From DASYKT01 sp035995185 (GTDB lineage Bacteria > Acidobacteriota > Blastocatellia > Pyrinomonadales > Pyrinomonadaceae): a stretch of DNA of 64,000 bases. A model generated the notes under the pieces. It saw nothing but the letters and a program-made list of their open reading frames with translations, ran no database searches and was not told where the DNA came from. The DNA lies in the NCBI GenBank assembly GCA_035995185.1, contig DASYKT010000014.1, positions 33,209 through 97,208 of the forward strand, in the 5' to 3' direction. Numbering within the stretch: the first letter of the stretch is position 1; every line of letters starts with the position of its first letter. Shown in pieces: positions 1 through 8,866 of this stretch. The position numbers and the translations under genes are program-made.

Positions 1-2
1 GG

Positions 3-86
3 CTGCCTTCGGTGATCGTGCCGGCGGTGCTGTTTTCGCATTTGGTAAGCCTTTACCAGTTGCTGTTTAATAAAAGGGAATGGTAA
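3..86 (+). CDS. C-terminal end of an unidentified membrane protein (cut by window edge)
   Basis: An open frame enters from the left edge and stops at TAA 84-86. Its 27 visible residues are hydrophobic and end in a basic tail (NKREW), which looks like the end of a membrane-spanning protein. The stop overlaps the start codon of the next gene (ATG at 80), an arrangement typical of translational coupling, so it is probably the upstream member of the permease operon. Too little is visible to name a family. Confidence 0.5.
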   Translation: MPSVIVPAVLFSHLVSLYQLLFNKREW

Positions 87-1363
87 ATGGGCGTTTCAGA
101 TCTGTTTTCGCGTCTCTTTTTTCTCGGGTAGCGGTCCTCTGGGAATCTTTTAAGAATGCCCTGGCCAGCCTTCGCGCCAATAAACTCCGCACGATTTTGA
201 CTTTGATCGGGGTGATCGTCGGCGTCTCGGCCGTGATCGCGGTGGTGACCATCATCAACGGTTTAGAGCAAACCGTTTCCTCGACCTTTTCCGCGCAGGG
301 CTCGACCGCTTTTACTCTGACCAAACGTCCGCTGATCATCAAAAGCCGCGAAGAGCTGATCAAAACCAATCGCCGCAAAGACATTAACGAAGAGGACGCC
401 CTCGCCGTGCAGCGGCAGTGTTCGCTCTGCTGGCGGACCGGTTTTGCCCTCAACGGCGTGGAGAACGTGAAATACGGCAATCAGCAATCGAGCGATGTCC
501 CGGTGCGCGGCGTGACGCTGCCGATGTTCGATATCGAAGCCGTAACGATCGAGACCGGACGCCTGTGGACCGAAGAAGAAGGCGCCACCGGCACGAACGT
601 GGCGGTCATCGGGCCCGATGTGATAAAAAATCTTTTCGATGACGCGCCGCCCGAAAAAGTGGTGGGCCGGATACTTCGCGTCGGCGGGCTGGAATTTCGC
701 GTCATCGGCGTGACCGTTCCGCTGGGCAGCGTGCTCGGTTTTTCGCGCGATAATTTTGTCGAGATACCCTATCAGACCGCGCAGAAACTCTACGGCTCGC
801 GCGATTCCCTGACCGTGCATTTTCAGGTCAAAGACCCGGCGCAGTTTGAAACCGCCAAAGACCAGGTGACGACGATAATGCGCGTTCGCCGCGGGCGCGC
901 AGCGACTGACGACGATCTCGGCTTTTCGGTCGAATCGCAGGACGTTTTTGTCGGGCTTTTTAATACCGCCACGGAAAATATCTTTTTTGTCACCATCGGG
1001 GTGGCCGCGCTTTCGCTGGTGGTAGGCGGGATCGTGGTGATGAATATAATGCTCGTCTCCGTAACGGAGCGCACCAAAGAGATCGGGCTGCGCAAAGCGG
1101 TCGGCGCGCGGCAAAGCGATATCATGACGCAATTTTTGATCGAGGCCGTGACGGTCACTTCCGTCGGCGGGGTGATCGGCGTTTTTACCGGCTTCGGCCT
1201 CGCTTTTATACTTGCCAAGGCAATGGGATTTCCCCTGCTGCCTAGTATCTGGGCGGTGGTGATGGGGATCGGCGTTTCTTCCGTCGTCGGCATCGCCAGC
1301 GGGCTCTACCCGGCCTGGAAGGCATCGAGATTAAATCCGGTAGAGGCGATGAGGAGAGAGTGA
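80..1363 (+). CDS. MacB/FtsX-type ABC transporter permease (1 of 4)
   Basis: A 427-residue inner-membrane permease of the MacB type. After a basic cytoplasmic stretch comes one membrane helix (about residues 38-60), then a long periplasmic MacB core domain, then three C-terminal helices of the FtsX domain. The conserved cytoplasmic loop SVTERTKEIGLRKAVGA lies between the first two of these, and the protein ends in the family-typical PAWKASRLNPVEAMRRE. Such proteins pair with a LolD/MacB-like ATPase and work by mechanotransmission rather than classical transport; the substrate cannot be told. The start overlaps the previous stop. It is the first of four tandem paralogues. Confidence 0.9.
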   Translation: MVNGRFRSVFASLFSRVAVLWESFKNALASLRANKLRTILTLIGVIVGVSAVIAVVTIINGLEQTVSSTFSAQGSTAFTLTKRPLIIKSREELIKTNRRKDINEEDALAVQRQCSLCWRTGFALNGVENVKYGNQQSSDVPVRGVTLPMFDIEAVTIETGRLWTEEEGATGTNVAVIGPDVIKNLFDDAPPEKVVGRILRVGGLEFRVIGVTVPLGSVLGFSRDNFVEIPYQTAQKLYGSRDSLTVHFQVKDPAQFETAKDQVTTIMRVRRGRAATDDDLGFSVESQDVFVGLFNTATENIFFVTIGVAALSLVVGGIVVMNIMLVSVTERTKEIGLRKAVGARQSDIMTQFLIEAVTVTSVGGVIGVFTGFGLAFILAKAMGFPLLPSIWAVVMGIGVSSVVGIASGLYPAWKASRLNPVEAMRRE

Positions 1364-1364
1364 T

Positions 1365-1513
1365 ATGGAGCGCGGGCATCCTTGCCCGCCTCACGTCAGT
1401 AGCGCTTGCGTTAGCAAGTGCGTTCTTTTGCTCTGGTTTTACGCATCTGCTAACGCAGACGCTACTGACATGAGCGCAGTGCGCTAATAGCGGGCAGGAT
1501 GCCCGCGCTCCAT
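1365..1513 (+). repeat. Intergenic palindromic element, family A
   Basis: This imperfect inverted repeat begins ATGGAGCGCGGGCATCC and ends with the complementary GGATGCCCGCGCTCCAT. Inside it are a second pair of arms (TCAGTAGCG...GCG and CGC...CGCTACTGACA) and small hairpins such as CTTGCGTTAGCAAG. It fills the gap between two permease genes. Other copies lie near 19.9, 30.3, 38.2, 38.9 and 53.7 kb. Confidence 0.9.
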
Positions 1514-1522
1514 AAAAAGAAG

Positions 1523-2764
1523 ATGACTTTTGAAGACCTCAGAGAATCGACCAAAATGGCGCTGGAGACGGTGTGGGAAAACAAACTGCGCTCTATTTTG
1601 ACCATTTTGGGAGTGACGGTCGGCGTGCTGACCGTGATGATCATGGTCTCGATCATCCAGGGTCTAAACAGGTCGTTTGCGGAGCAGATCGAAGCGCTCG
1701 GATCGAATACCATTTTCATCTCCAAGTTCAGCCCCAGTTTTGGCCGCCCGCCGGGACAGGAAGAGCGAATGCGCAAAGAGCTGACGATGGACGATGCGCA
1801 GGCGCTGCGCGACGAGGTCCCCCAGCTGGCCGGCGTTTCCCCGCTGCGCCGCAAACTTGCCGAAGTCATTCGCTACAAGGAAAAGCAGAGCGAAACGCCC
1901 ATCCTTTTCGGCGTCACGCCGTATTACGAATTTGTCCAGTCGCAATACCTGGATACGGGGCGCTTTATTACCGACACCGATGTGCGGGAACGCACCAACA
2001 TTGCCGTGCTCGGGCGCGATGTCAAAAAAGCGCTCTTTGGCGACGATGATCCGATCGGCAAAGACGTCAAGGTCGGCGGCTATCCGTTTCGCATAGTCGG
2101 CGTGATGGGCGATCTCGGACAATTCTTCGGCCAGTCTCGCGATAATTCGATCTTTATCCCGATTACGACCTTTGAAAAATATTATAAGGACATTCCGATG
2201 CCCGAAGTGGTATTCGTGATAGTGGTCCGGCCCAAAGCGCGCGATGTCGTACGGGCGGCGACCGACGAAATAAAAGACGTGCTGCGCCGCCGGCGCCAGG
2301 TTCCTATCGGCGGCAAGGATAATTTCGGCGTTTCGTCGCAGGATTCCCTGCTCGATATTTACAACCAGCTGACCGGCGCCACCTACCTGGTGCTGACGGC
2401 TGTTTCGGCGGTGGCGCTGATGATCGGCGGTATCGGCGTGATGAATATCATGCTCGTCTCCGTGACCGAGCGCACCAAGGAGATCGGCATTCGCAAAGCA
2501 GTGGGCGCGACGCATTTTGACATCCTCTCGCAGTTCCTTATCGAAGCCGTGGTTCTGACCGCCATCGGCGGAATTATCGGGCTGCTGATCGGCGAAGGCG
2601 TCAGCCTGCTGATCAATACCTATTCTCCGCTTCCCGCCTTTGTGCCGTTGTGGGCGATATTTGTCGGCCTCGGGATGTCTGCCCTAGTCGGGATCGTCTT
2701 CGGAATGTACCCCGCCTGGAAAGCCGCGCGCCTCGACCCCATCGACGCGCTGAGGTATGAGTAG
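1523..2764 (+). CDS. MacB/FtsX-type ABC transporter permease (2 of 4)
   Basis: A second MacB-like permease, 413 residues from the chosen start. It has an N-terminal helix (about residues 22-45), a periplasmic MacB core domain, and three C-terminal FtsX helices around the loop SVTERTKEIGIRKAVGA. It ends PAWKAARLDPIDALRYE. An ATG at 1499 is in frame, but it and the next codons (MPALH) are simply the end of the family A repeat. The ATG at 1523 starts the MTFEDLREST sequence that matches where the paralogues begin and is preferred. Role and partner are as for its neighbours; the missing ATPase is probably encoded outside the window. Confidence 0.9.
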   Translation: MTFEDLRESTKMALETVWENKLRSILTILGVTVGVLTVMIMVSIIQGLNRSFAEQIEALGSNTIFISKFSPSFGRPPGQEERMRKELTMDDAQALRDEVPQLAGVSPLRRKLAEVIRYKEKQSETPILFGVTPYYEFVQSQYLDTGRFITDTDVRERTNIAVLGRDVKKALFGDDDPIGKDVKVGGYPFRIVGVMGDLGQFFGQSRDNSIFIPITTFEKYYKDIPMPEVVFVIVVRPKARDVVRAATDEIKDVLRRRRQVPIGGKDNFGVSSQDSLLDIYNQLTGATYLVLTAVSAVALMIGGIGVMNIMLVSVTERTKEIGIRKAVGATHFDILSQFLIEAVVLTAIGGIIGLLIGEGVSLLINTYSPLPAFVPLWAIFVGLGMSALVGIVFGMYPAWKAARLDPIDALRYE

Positions 2765-3015
2765 GAGCATAAGGCAGCAGCAGGGGCAGAGCGGCAGTAG
2801 GCAGCAGCAGTAGGCAGTGGCAGGTTGCAGTGAAAAATCTTTTTTCGTGTTGTTTAGTGTGTGTTCGTGGTTTCAGTCCTTGAAGACCTTAACAAATCGC
2901 ATTTATAAGAAAGACTCTGCCTACTGCCGCTCTGCCCCTGCTGCCTGCTGCCTGCTGCCTACCGCTACCGCTACTGCCAACTGCTACTGCTTACTGCCGC
3001 TTCCCGCGCTCCATA
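2765..3015 (+). repeat. Nested inverted repeat: GCAGTAG-word arms around a TTCGTGG-word arm
   Basis: The left arm is a degenerate run of words like GGCAGTAGGCAGCAG. The right arm (2919-2998) is the complementary run, with CTACTGCCGCTCTGCCCC exactly complementary to the left. Between them is a TTTAGTGTGTGTTCGTGGTTTC segment of the family F type. It fills the 330-base gap between permeases 2 and 3; no gene is seen. Confidence 0.8.
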
Positions 3016-3095
3016 AATAGTCCGGTTTTATAAAGCCGTACTTAACCAAATAAACTTTTCGGTGTCTATAACGTATAATCGTACATAAGCTTAGA

Positions 3096-4331
3096 ATGAA
3101 TTTTTCAGAATCGTTAAAACTTGCCATCTCTGCCATCTGGGCGCACAAGCTGCGTTCTTTTCTTACCTTACTCGGAATGATCATCGGGGTCATGACCTTT
3201 ATGATCGTGATGTCGGTCTTGATCGGGTTTATCGGCTTTATCGATGAAAAGATCGCGGGCATCGGCTCCAATTCTTTTACCGTCCGGCGTTTCGCCTTTG
3301 ACGATTTCAAAGACACCGACACCATCGCCGCCGCCCAGCGCCGCAACAAAGAGCTGAGCTTTGACGAGCTGTATTTTATCCGCGACCACGCGCAGCTGAT
3401 CGACAAGATCGGCGCCAAGGCGGGAAACGTCGGGCGCGACATTAAACGCAACGGGGAAACTCTGCAGAGCGTGCAGATCGAGGGCTCCGAACCGGTGGTG
3501 GCCGACATCGAAAAGATGGATATCACCCAGGGGCGCTATTTCATCGAATCTGAAAACACCACCGCCGCCTATGTGGCATTTATCGGCGCCGACGTGGCGA
3601 GCAAGCTTTTCCCCGGCGGGGGAGCGGTCGGCGGCGAGATCGAGATCCAGGGAATTCCCTACCGCGTGATCGGCGTGCTCAAGGCAAAAGGCCCTGTGTT
3701 CGGCCGCCCGCAGGATAATTTCGTGCACCTGCCGATAAAAACTTTCGGCAAAGCTTTTGGCGGGCTGCGCAATAACCGCGCGCCGTATTTTCTGGTCAAG
3801 GCCAAAAGCGACAAGGTATTTGACGATGCGGTGGAAGAGGTCCGCGCCCTGATGCGGATTAAGCGCAAGCTGGAAACGGACGAGAAGGATAATTTCGGCC
3901 TGCTGACGCCCGATGCGATCACCGGCGTGCGCGACCGCATCTTAGGCCCGACGCTGATCGTGGTGGGAATCGTCCCGACCATTGCGCTGGTGGTGGGCGC
4001 GATCGTCATTATGAACATCATGCTGGTCGCCGTGACGGAACGGACCAAGGAGATCGGCGTCCGGAAAAGCCTCGGCGCGCGGCAGAAGGACATTTTACGC
4101 CAGTTCCTTTTTGAAGCGGCTACGCTGGCTTCGCTGGGCGGGACCATCGGGTTGATCCTGGCTTACCTCGCCGGGTTTATCGTTACCCGAGTATTTTTCC
4201 CGACGAGTATTCCGTGGTGGGCGGCCGTCTTGGCGATCGGTGTTTCGGGCGGGATAGGTATTGCCGCAGGACTGTTTCCGGCCTGGAAAGCGGCGCGCCT
4301 TGACCCGATCGAAGCTTTGAGGCACGAGTAG
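3096..4331 (+). CDS. MacB/FtsX-type ABC transporter permease (3 of 4)
   Basis: A 411-residue paralogue of the two preceding permeases with the same plan: basic N-terminus, a helix at about residues 20-45, a periplasmic core domain, then three helices around AVTERTKEIGVRKSLGA, ending PAWKAARLDPIEALRHE. The start ATG gives the same N-terminal pattern as the other copies (FSESLKLAISAIWAHKLRS aligned with FENFKMAIDTVRGNKLRS of copy 4). It lies 57 bases before copy 4, so these two are probably one transcript. Confidence 0.9.
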   Translation: MNFSESLKLAISAIWAHKLRSFLTLLGMIIGVMTFMIVMSVLIGFIGFIDEKIAGIGSNSFTVRRFAFDDFKDTDTIAAAQRRNKELSFDELYFIRDHAQLIDKIGAKAGNVGRDIKRNGETLQSVQIEGSEPVVADIEKMDITQGRYFIESENTTAAYVAFIGADVASKLFPGGGAVGGEIEIQGIPYRVIGVLKAKGPVFGRPQDNFVHLPIKTFGKAFGGLRNNRAPYFLVKAKSDKVFDDAVEEVRALMRIKRKLETDEKDNFGLLTPDAITGVRDRILGPTLIVVGIVPTIALVVGAIVIMNIMLVAVTERTKEIGVRKSLGARQKDILRQFLFEAATLASLGGTIGLILAYLAGFIVTRVFFPTSIPWWAAVLAIGVSGGIGIAAGLFPAWKAARLDPIEALRHE

Positions 4332-4387
4332 ATGGAACGCCGAATTTATTCGGCACGAATCGGCGCTCCCGATCAAGCGAGTATGAT

Positions 4388-5650
4388 ATGAAATTTCTTA
4401 CCGGTTCATTTTTTGAGAATTTCAAGATGGCGATCGATACGGTGCGCGGTAATAAGCTGCGCTCCAGCCTGACCATCGTCGGCGTCGTGATCGGCGTGAT
4501 GACGGTAATGCTGATGTCTTCGATCATCAGCGGCATCAATGTTGCCGTCGAACACGAAGTCGAGCAATTCGGCACTCGTTCGATCTTTCTCTATAAAATG
4601 GATATCGGCATCCGCACCACCCAGCCTACCCGCGAAGAAAGAATGAGAAAGCCGCTCACCACGGATGACGTCGATGCGATAGTCAAGCTCCCGACCATCG
4701 AAACGGCGGTGCCGTTTCTGGATATTTCCAACAATTTTTTCGGCAACAAGATCATGGTCACCGGCAAGAACGGCAAGACGTCGTCCGCCGTTAACCTCAA
4801 CGGCACCTATCCCGACATTGAAAAGACCAGCTCGGAAGTGCTGCTCGAGGGCCGCTGGTTCACACAGCAGGAAAGCGATGACAAGGTAGATGTCTGCCTG
4901 ATCGGAGATTCGGTCAGGGACGCCTATTTCCCGCTGGAAAACCCAATCGGGAATACTATCGAGGTGGGCGGCCGCGAATTTCGCATTATCGGCGTGCTGG
5001 CCAAACGAGAACAGCTTTTTGGCGGCGGCAGCGGCAACAACGACCAAAGCAACATCATCTATATGCCGATGGGATCGGCCCGCCGGATCAAGCCCCAGGC
5101 CGACGATCTTTTTATCATGGCGGTGGCCAGAGAAGGCCAGTTTGAAAAGGCCAAAGACCAGGTGCAGGACCTGCTCCGCATTCGCCGGCACGTGCCGCTG
5201 AGCCAAAAGAATAATTTCTCGATGGAAACGGCCGCCAGCCTGATCGAGCAATTTCAGGCGATCACGGGCGGTGTTTTCCTGGCGATGGTCGTTATTTCCT
5301 CGGTGGGATTGATGATCGGCGGTATCGGCGTGATGAACATCATGCTGGTGTCGGTCACCGAAAGAACGCGCGAGATCGGCATCCGCAAAGCCATCGGCGC
5401 AAAAAGAAAAGATATCCTGCTGCAGTTTCTTATCGAAGCCGCCACGCTGACCGGAATGGGCGGTGTGCTGGGTCTCATCCTGGGCTTTGGCGGAACCTAT
5501 CTGATCAGGCTGATAATGCCTTCTTATGTTCCCTGGTGGGCGCCGGTCGCGGGATTTTTCGCCAGTATCGGGATCGGGCTGGTGTTTGGCGTGTTCCCCG
5601 CCTGGAAGGCCGCTCGGTTGGACCCCATCGAATCCTTAAGATACGAATAG
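4388..5650 (+). CDS. MacB/FtsX-type ABC transporter permease (4 of 4)
   Basis: A 420-residue MacB-like permease: N-terminal helix at about residues 25-48, periplasmic core, and a C-terminal three-helix FtsX domain with the loop SVTERTREIGIRKAIGA, ending PAWKAARLDPIESLRYE. The 57-base spacer from copy 3 holds a short hairpin (GCCGAATTTATTCGGC). It is the last gene of the + strand permease block and converges on a - strand gene across a strong hairpin. Four different permeases suggest either several heteromeric transporters sharing an ATPase, or paralogue expansion; the sequence does not decide between these. Confidence 0.9.
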   Translation: MKFLTGSFFENFKMAIDTVRGNKLRSSLTIVGVVIGVMTVMLMSSIISGINVAVEHEVEQFGTRSIFLYKMDIGIRTTQPTREERMRKPLTTDDVDAIVKLPTIETAVPFLDISNNFFGNKIMVTGKNGKTSSAVNLNGTYPDIEKTSSEVLLEGRWFTQQESDDKVDVCLIGDSVRDAYFPLENPIGNTIEVGGREFRIIGVLAKREQLFGGGSGNNDQSNIIYMPMGSARRIKPQADDLFIMAVAREGQFEKAKDQVQDLLRIRRHVPLSQKNNFSMETAASLIEQFQAITGGVFLAMVVISSVGLMIGGIGVMNIMLVSVTERTREIGIRKAIGAKRKDILLQFLIEAATLTGMGGVLGLILGFGGTYLIRLIMPSYVPWWAPVAGFFASIGIGLVFGVFPAWKAARLDPIESLRYE

Positions 5651-5665
5651 CTTTTAACTCATAAA

Positions 5666-5741
5666 TACAGCCGTTAATTACACAAATAACACGAATTTAG
5701 AAAATTCTTTATTCGTGTTATTTGTGTAATTAACGGCTGTA
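5666..5741. terminator. Perfect 31-bp-arm hairpin between convergent genes
   Basis: Positions 5666-5696 and 5711-5741 are exact reverse complements of 31 bases around a 14-base loop. The arms contain the TTCGTGTTATTTGTGTAATT wording shared with family F elements elsewhere. Lying between two convergent genes, it could end transcription from both sides. The T-run after the stem is short, so a pure repeat origin is also possible. Confidence 0.6.
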
Positions 5742-5764
5742 AAAATTGTTTCCGGCTTTACGGT

Positions 5765-6568
5765 TTACTTGGTCCCGCCTCCGAATATCAAAGCTGAAGC
5801 GATCCCGATAATAATACCGAGAAGTTTTAATCCCAAAGCTATCGACCAGGCCGAGCTGTTTGAGATCTTCATCATCGTCCGCAGGCCGATCACGCCCAGG
5901 ATCAGCGCAAAAATTCCAAAAAGATCGATCGGCGCCAGGATGGCATTAAGGACCGGGCTATGAGTGGTGTCGATGAGAGCCGTCGGGTTAGCGCGGACCA
6001 GCCCGCCGCTCTGCATAAATGAGCTGTCAATATCGTCCTTCGACTTGAGCAGCAGCACAAGAATATTCGCTATCACCGCTACCAGCGCCGGGGCATAGCT
6101 TGAATAGACCCACACCGAAACTCCCTGCAGGTAACGGGCGGAACCGCCCATTGCGTTGGCCAGCAGCCAGTAGATCAAACCGCCGATAAAGACGACGAAT
6201 ATCGAACCGATCACGATGATGCCAAAGAAAAAGCCTTTAAAGAGCGGCCCGCGATAAAATCCCGCGGCCTTTTCGCGCGTGGGTCCGTCCATTTGCTCGT
6301 ACTGCGGGCTTTTCTTCATCTGATCGATAAAGACCTCGCCCACGCCGATCTTTTGATCGATAGCAAACCAGAAGCCAAGCGATACGACGATCATAATGAT
6401 AAGCGCCAGCAAAAACTTCGGCTTGGCGCGCATGGCGCGAAAAGTATTGCCCGGCTCGATGAAAATATTCGCGAGCGTGGCGACCTCGGACATTTGCGGC
6501 CCTTCTTCTTCGACCGGGCCTTCCGGCGGCGGTGGGGCCTGCCACTCGGCATTGTTAGGTTCTTCCAT
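5765..6568 (-). CDS. Yip1-family integral membrane protein
   Basis: A 267-residue protein. The acidic, proline-rich N-terminus (PPPPEGPVEEEGPQ) is followed by a segment typical of Yip1-domain proteins (ATLANIFIEPGNTFRAM), in which a soluble lead-in precedes five membrane helices. Hydrophobic stretches fall near residues 50-70, 110-135, 150-175, 210-230 and 240-260. A clear AGGAGG ribosome site lies 7 bases before the ATG. The bacterial role of this family is not known. It is probably transcribed alone. Confidence 0.75.
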   Translation of the reverse strand: MEEPNNAEWQAPPPPEGPVEEEGPQMSEVATLANIFIEPGNTFRAMRAKPKFLLALIIMIVVSLGFWFAIDQKIGVGEVFIDQMKKSPQYEQMDGPTREKAAGFYRGPLFKGFFFGIIVIGSIFVVFIGGLIYWLLANAMGGSARYLQGVSVWVYSSYAPALVAVIANILVLLLKSKDDIDSSFMQSGGLVRANPTALIDTTHSPVLNAILAPIDLFGIFALILGVIGLRTMMKISNSSAWSIALGLKLLGIIIGIASALIFGGGTK

Positions 6569-6667
6569 ACACTTCCTCCTGTAAAAGTGAAAAATGAAAA
6601 CGAACTGCTGATTGATTTTTAATTAAGAACTGCTGAAAACTATACGAGCATTATAGCGCAAAGGTTC

Positions 6668-6974
6668 TGTGAATAGTGAATAGTGATAAGTGAATAGAAG
6701 AATTCTGCTCCTGCCCGGCTTATATAAATTGCCACTAGCTTTAGCTAGTGGGTAAGAAAAAAGAGAGGCATGGGCTTTAGCCCAAATTTGGCTAAAGCCG
6801 AAAACTCTTCCTCCTTCGTGAACCACTAGCTAAAGCTAGTGGCAATTTATAGAACCCGATGATTAGGAGTCTTTTATCCACCACTATCCACTATCCCCTA
6901 TCCCCTATTCCCTAATCCCTATTCCCTACTTCCTACTCCCTACTCCCTGCTCCCTGCTCCCTACTCCCTATCCA
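6668..6974. repeat. Nested inverted repeat: GTGAATAG-word arms around a CTAGCTTTAGCTAG element
   Basis: The outer left arm is a run of GTGAATAGTGAATAGTG words; the outer right arm (6880-6974) is a long degenerate run of CCACTATCCCCTATTCCC words. At the centre (6727-6848) sits a complete family B element: AATTGCCACTAGC...GCTAGTGG at one end and its complement at the other, with a GGCTTTAGCCC/GGCTAAAGCC pair inside. No gene is seen in this 400-base gap. Confidence 0.85.
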
Positions 6975-7967
6975 CTAATATCCCGGTGTCTTTATACAGG
7001 CGGAAAAATGTCCGGGAGTGATCTCGTGGAGTTCGGGCACGATCTCGGCGCATTCCTGCGAGGCCAGCGGGCAGCGGGTGCGGAAACGGCAGCCCGAAGG
7101 CGGATTGATCGGCGTCGGCACGTCTCCCCTGAGGATGACGCGGCTGCGTTTTTGCGTCGGGTCGGGTATAGGAATAGCTGAGAGCAGCGCCTGAGTATAA
7201 GGGTGCAGCGGGTTTTCATAGAGCTCGCGCGCGGCCGCGATCTCGACAATTTTACCCAGGTACATCACCGCCACCCGCTGCGAAATATGTTCGACCACCG
7301 CCAGCCCGTGCGAGATAAAAAGATAGGTCAGCCCCAGCTGCTGCTGCAGGTCCTGCAAAAGATTAACCACCTGCGCCTGCACCGAAACATCCAGCGCCGA
7401 GACGGGTTCGTCGGCGATGATCAGCCGCGGATTTAAAGCCAGCGCGCGGGCGATCCCGATGCGCTGCCGCTGTCCGCCGGAAAATTCGTGCGGGTAGCGG
7501 TTCATATACGCCGGGTCCATGCCCACCTGTTTTAGCAGTTCGGCGACGCGATCCTTTCGCTCTTTCTTGTCACCGATCCCGTGGATGATGAGCGGTTCGG
7601 AAATGATGGTCTGCACGCTGAGCCGCGGATTTAAGCTGGCGTACGGGTCCTGGAAAATGATCTGCATCTCGCCGCGCAGCTCGCGCAGTTCATGCTTGCC
7701 CATTTTGGTGACGTCTTTACCGTCAAAGATCACTTCACCCGAGGTCGGCTCGATCAGCCGCAGGATACAGCGCCCGACCGTCGATTTTCCGCAGCCCGAT
7801 TCGCCCACCAGCCCCAGAGTCTCGCCCGCCACAATATCGAACGACACACCGTCCACCGCGCGTACCACGTCGATACTTCCCTCCACGGGAAAATGCTTGA
7901 CCAGGTCGCGAATGCGAACGAGCTTTTTGTTATTTGTGAATAATTCGACCGTTTCGCTTAATTTCAC
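6975..7967 (-). CDS. oppF: Oligopeptide/dipeptide ABC transporter ATP-binding protein, OppF/DppF type
   Basis: A 330-residue cytoplasmic ATPase that powers import of peptides. Visible are the Walker A motif GESGCGKST, the Q-loop region (IIFQDPYASLNP), the signature SGGQRQR, Walker B LIIADEPVSALD and the switch histidine (FISHGLAVV). The C-terminal oligopeptide extension has the cysteine-bearing stretch GCRFRTRCPLASQEC. The start is a GTG. The partner ATPase (OppD-like) lies 2.3 kb upstream on the same strand with unrelated small genes between. Permease and binding-protein genes are not in the window. Dpp versus Opp specificity cannot be told. Confidence 0.88.
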   Translation of the reverse strand: MKLSETVELFTNNKKLVRIRDLVKHFPVEGSIDVVRAVDGVSFDIVAGETLGLVGESGCGKSTVGRCILRLIEPTSGEVIFDGKDVTKMGKHELRELRGEMQIIFQDPYASLNPRLSVQTIISEPLIIHGIGDKKERKDRVAELLKQVGMDPAYMNRYPHEFSGGQRQRIGIARALALNPRLIIADEPVSALDVSVQAQVVNLLQDLQQQLGLTYLFISHGLAVVEHISQRVAVMYLGKIVEIAAARELYENPLHPYTQALLSAIPIPDPTQKRSRVILRGDVPTPINPPSGCRFRTRCPLASQECAEIVPELHEITPGHFSACIKTPGY

Positions 7968-8087
7968 TAACTAATGTTAAACCTTTTTTGAGATCTTCGA
8001 AAGGAGAGCCCCGGCTAAACAAAACCCTGGAAGATTCCAAAATTAAGCTGATAAACCCATTATTAATTTCACTTTGAAAGACAGGCT

Positions 8088-8861
8088 TTATCTGGAACGG
8101 CACTGACGAAATGCGGTTTGTTCTTTGACTTGCGCAACGCTTAAAGGCTGGGACGATAATAACGCCGCATCTCCCAGGGCCTGGATCACCAACGCATTGG
8201 AGGCAAACGAACCTTTACATAATCCTTTAATTTCTATCCCGGCGCGCATCAAAACATATACCACCGTCCTGGCGTCTTCCACCGTGACTTTTTTGCCGAA
8301 GGCCACTAGATTTGTCGGCAGATCCTTTCTTATCGGAGGGGATACTTTGAGATTAAAGCCAAATTCCTTTAAGGCTGTTTCAACCTTGCCATTGTCGGTA
8401 GTTTTCTTAAAGTATTGGACAGTTATCGCCCGGCGCCTTTGCTCACCGTCAGAAGATATCTTTTGTATTTCCTGCTGGGCTTCAAGACTGCGTATGACCA
8501 GGGGAGATTCCAGGTTTTCCGCAGTTATGTCCACGACTATATACTTTTGCAGCATCGGATAAAGCGTGGTGAATGCTTTTTTGGCCTCATCCAATTTTGT
8601 TTGCGTATTGCTTAGCTCATCGTTTTTTCGTTGTATCTCGGCGTCTTTAGACGCCATTTCCCTACGGAGGTCCTCCCTCAGTTCGTTCACTTGCCAAAAT
8701 GAGTAAACAAGGTATCCTGTGCCCACTATTAATAATAAGAAGGAAAGCAGAAGGGATATTTTAAAGGTTTGCTTTTCCTTTTTCGCGATCTGTTCGATCA
8801 AGTGCTCGAAACCGTGACCTTGATTTTCCGCTTGCTCTGCTTTGGTCTCCTGATTTTCCAT
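8088..8861 (-). CDS. Membrane-anchored coiled-coil protein, function unknown
   Basis: A 257-residue protein from the ATG at 8861. An in-frame longer reading exists but overlaps the upstream gene. After an acidic/polar cytoplasmic N-terminus comes one membrane helix (about residues 33-55), then a charged coiled coil (ELREDLRREMASKDAEIQRKNDELSNTQTK region, about 60-100). The C-terminal domain (ITVQYFKK... to IEIKGLCKG) resembles the small alpha/beta domain seen at the ends of some signalling or effector proteins; that likeness is from memory. It starts 5 bases after the preceding membrane-protein gene, so the two are probably co-translated and may form a complex. Confidence 0.7.
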   Translation of the reverse strand: MENQETKAEQAENQGHGFEHLIEQIAKKEKQTFKISLLLSFLLLIVGTGYLVYSFWQVNELREDLRREMASKDAEIQRKNDELSNTQTKLDEAKKAFTTLYPMLQKYIVVDITAENLESPLVIRSLEAQQEIQKISSDGEQRRRAITVQYFKKTTDNGKVETALKEFGFNLKVSPPIRKDLPTNLVAFGKKVTVEDARTVVYVLMRAGIEIKGLCKGSFASNALVIQALGDAALLSSQPLSVAQVKEQTAFRQCRSR

Positions 8862-8866
8862 AGAAT

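Noticed and set aside
2817..3020. Open frame of 67 codons between permeases 2 and 3
   Set aside because: It is made wholly of the GCAGTAG-word and family F repeats; its repetitive Leu/Pro/Ala/Cys content reflects the repeat.
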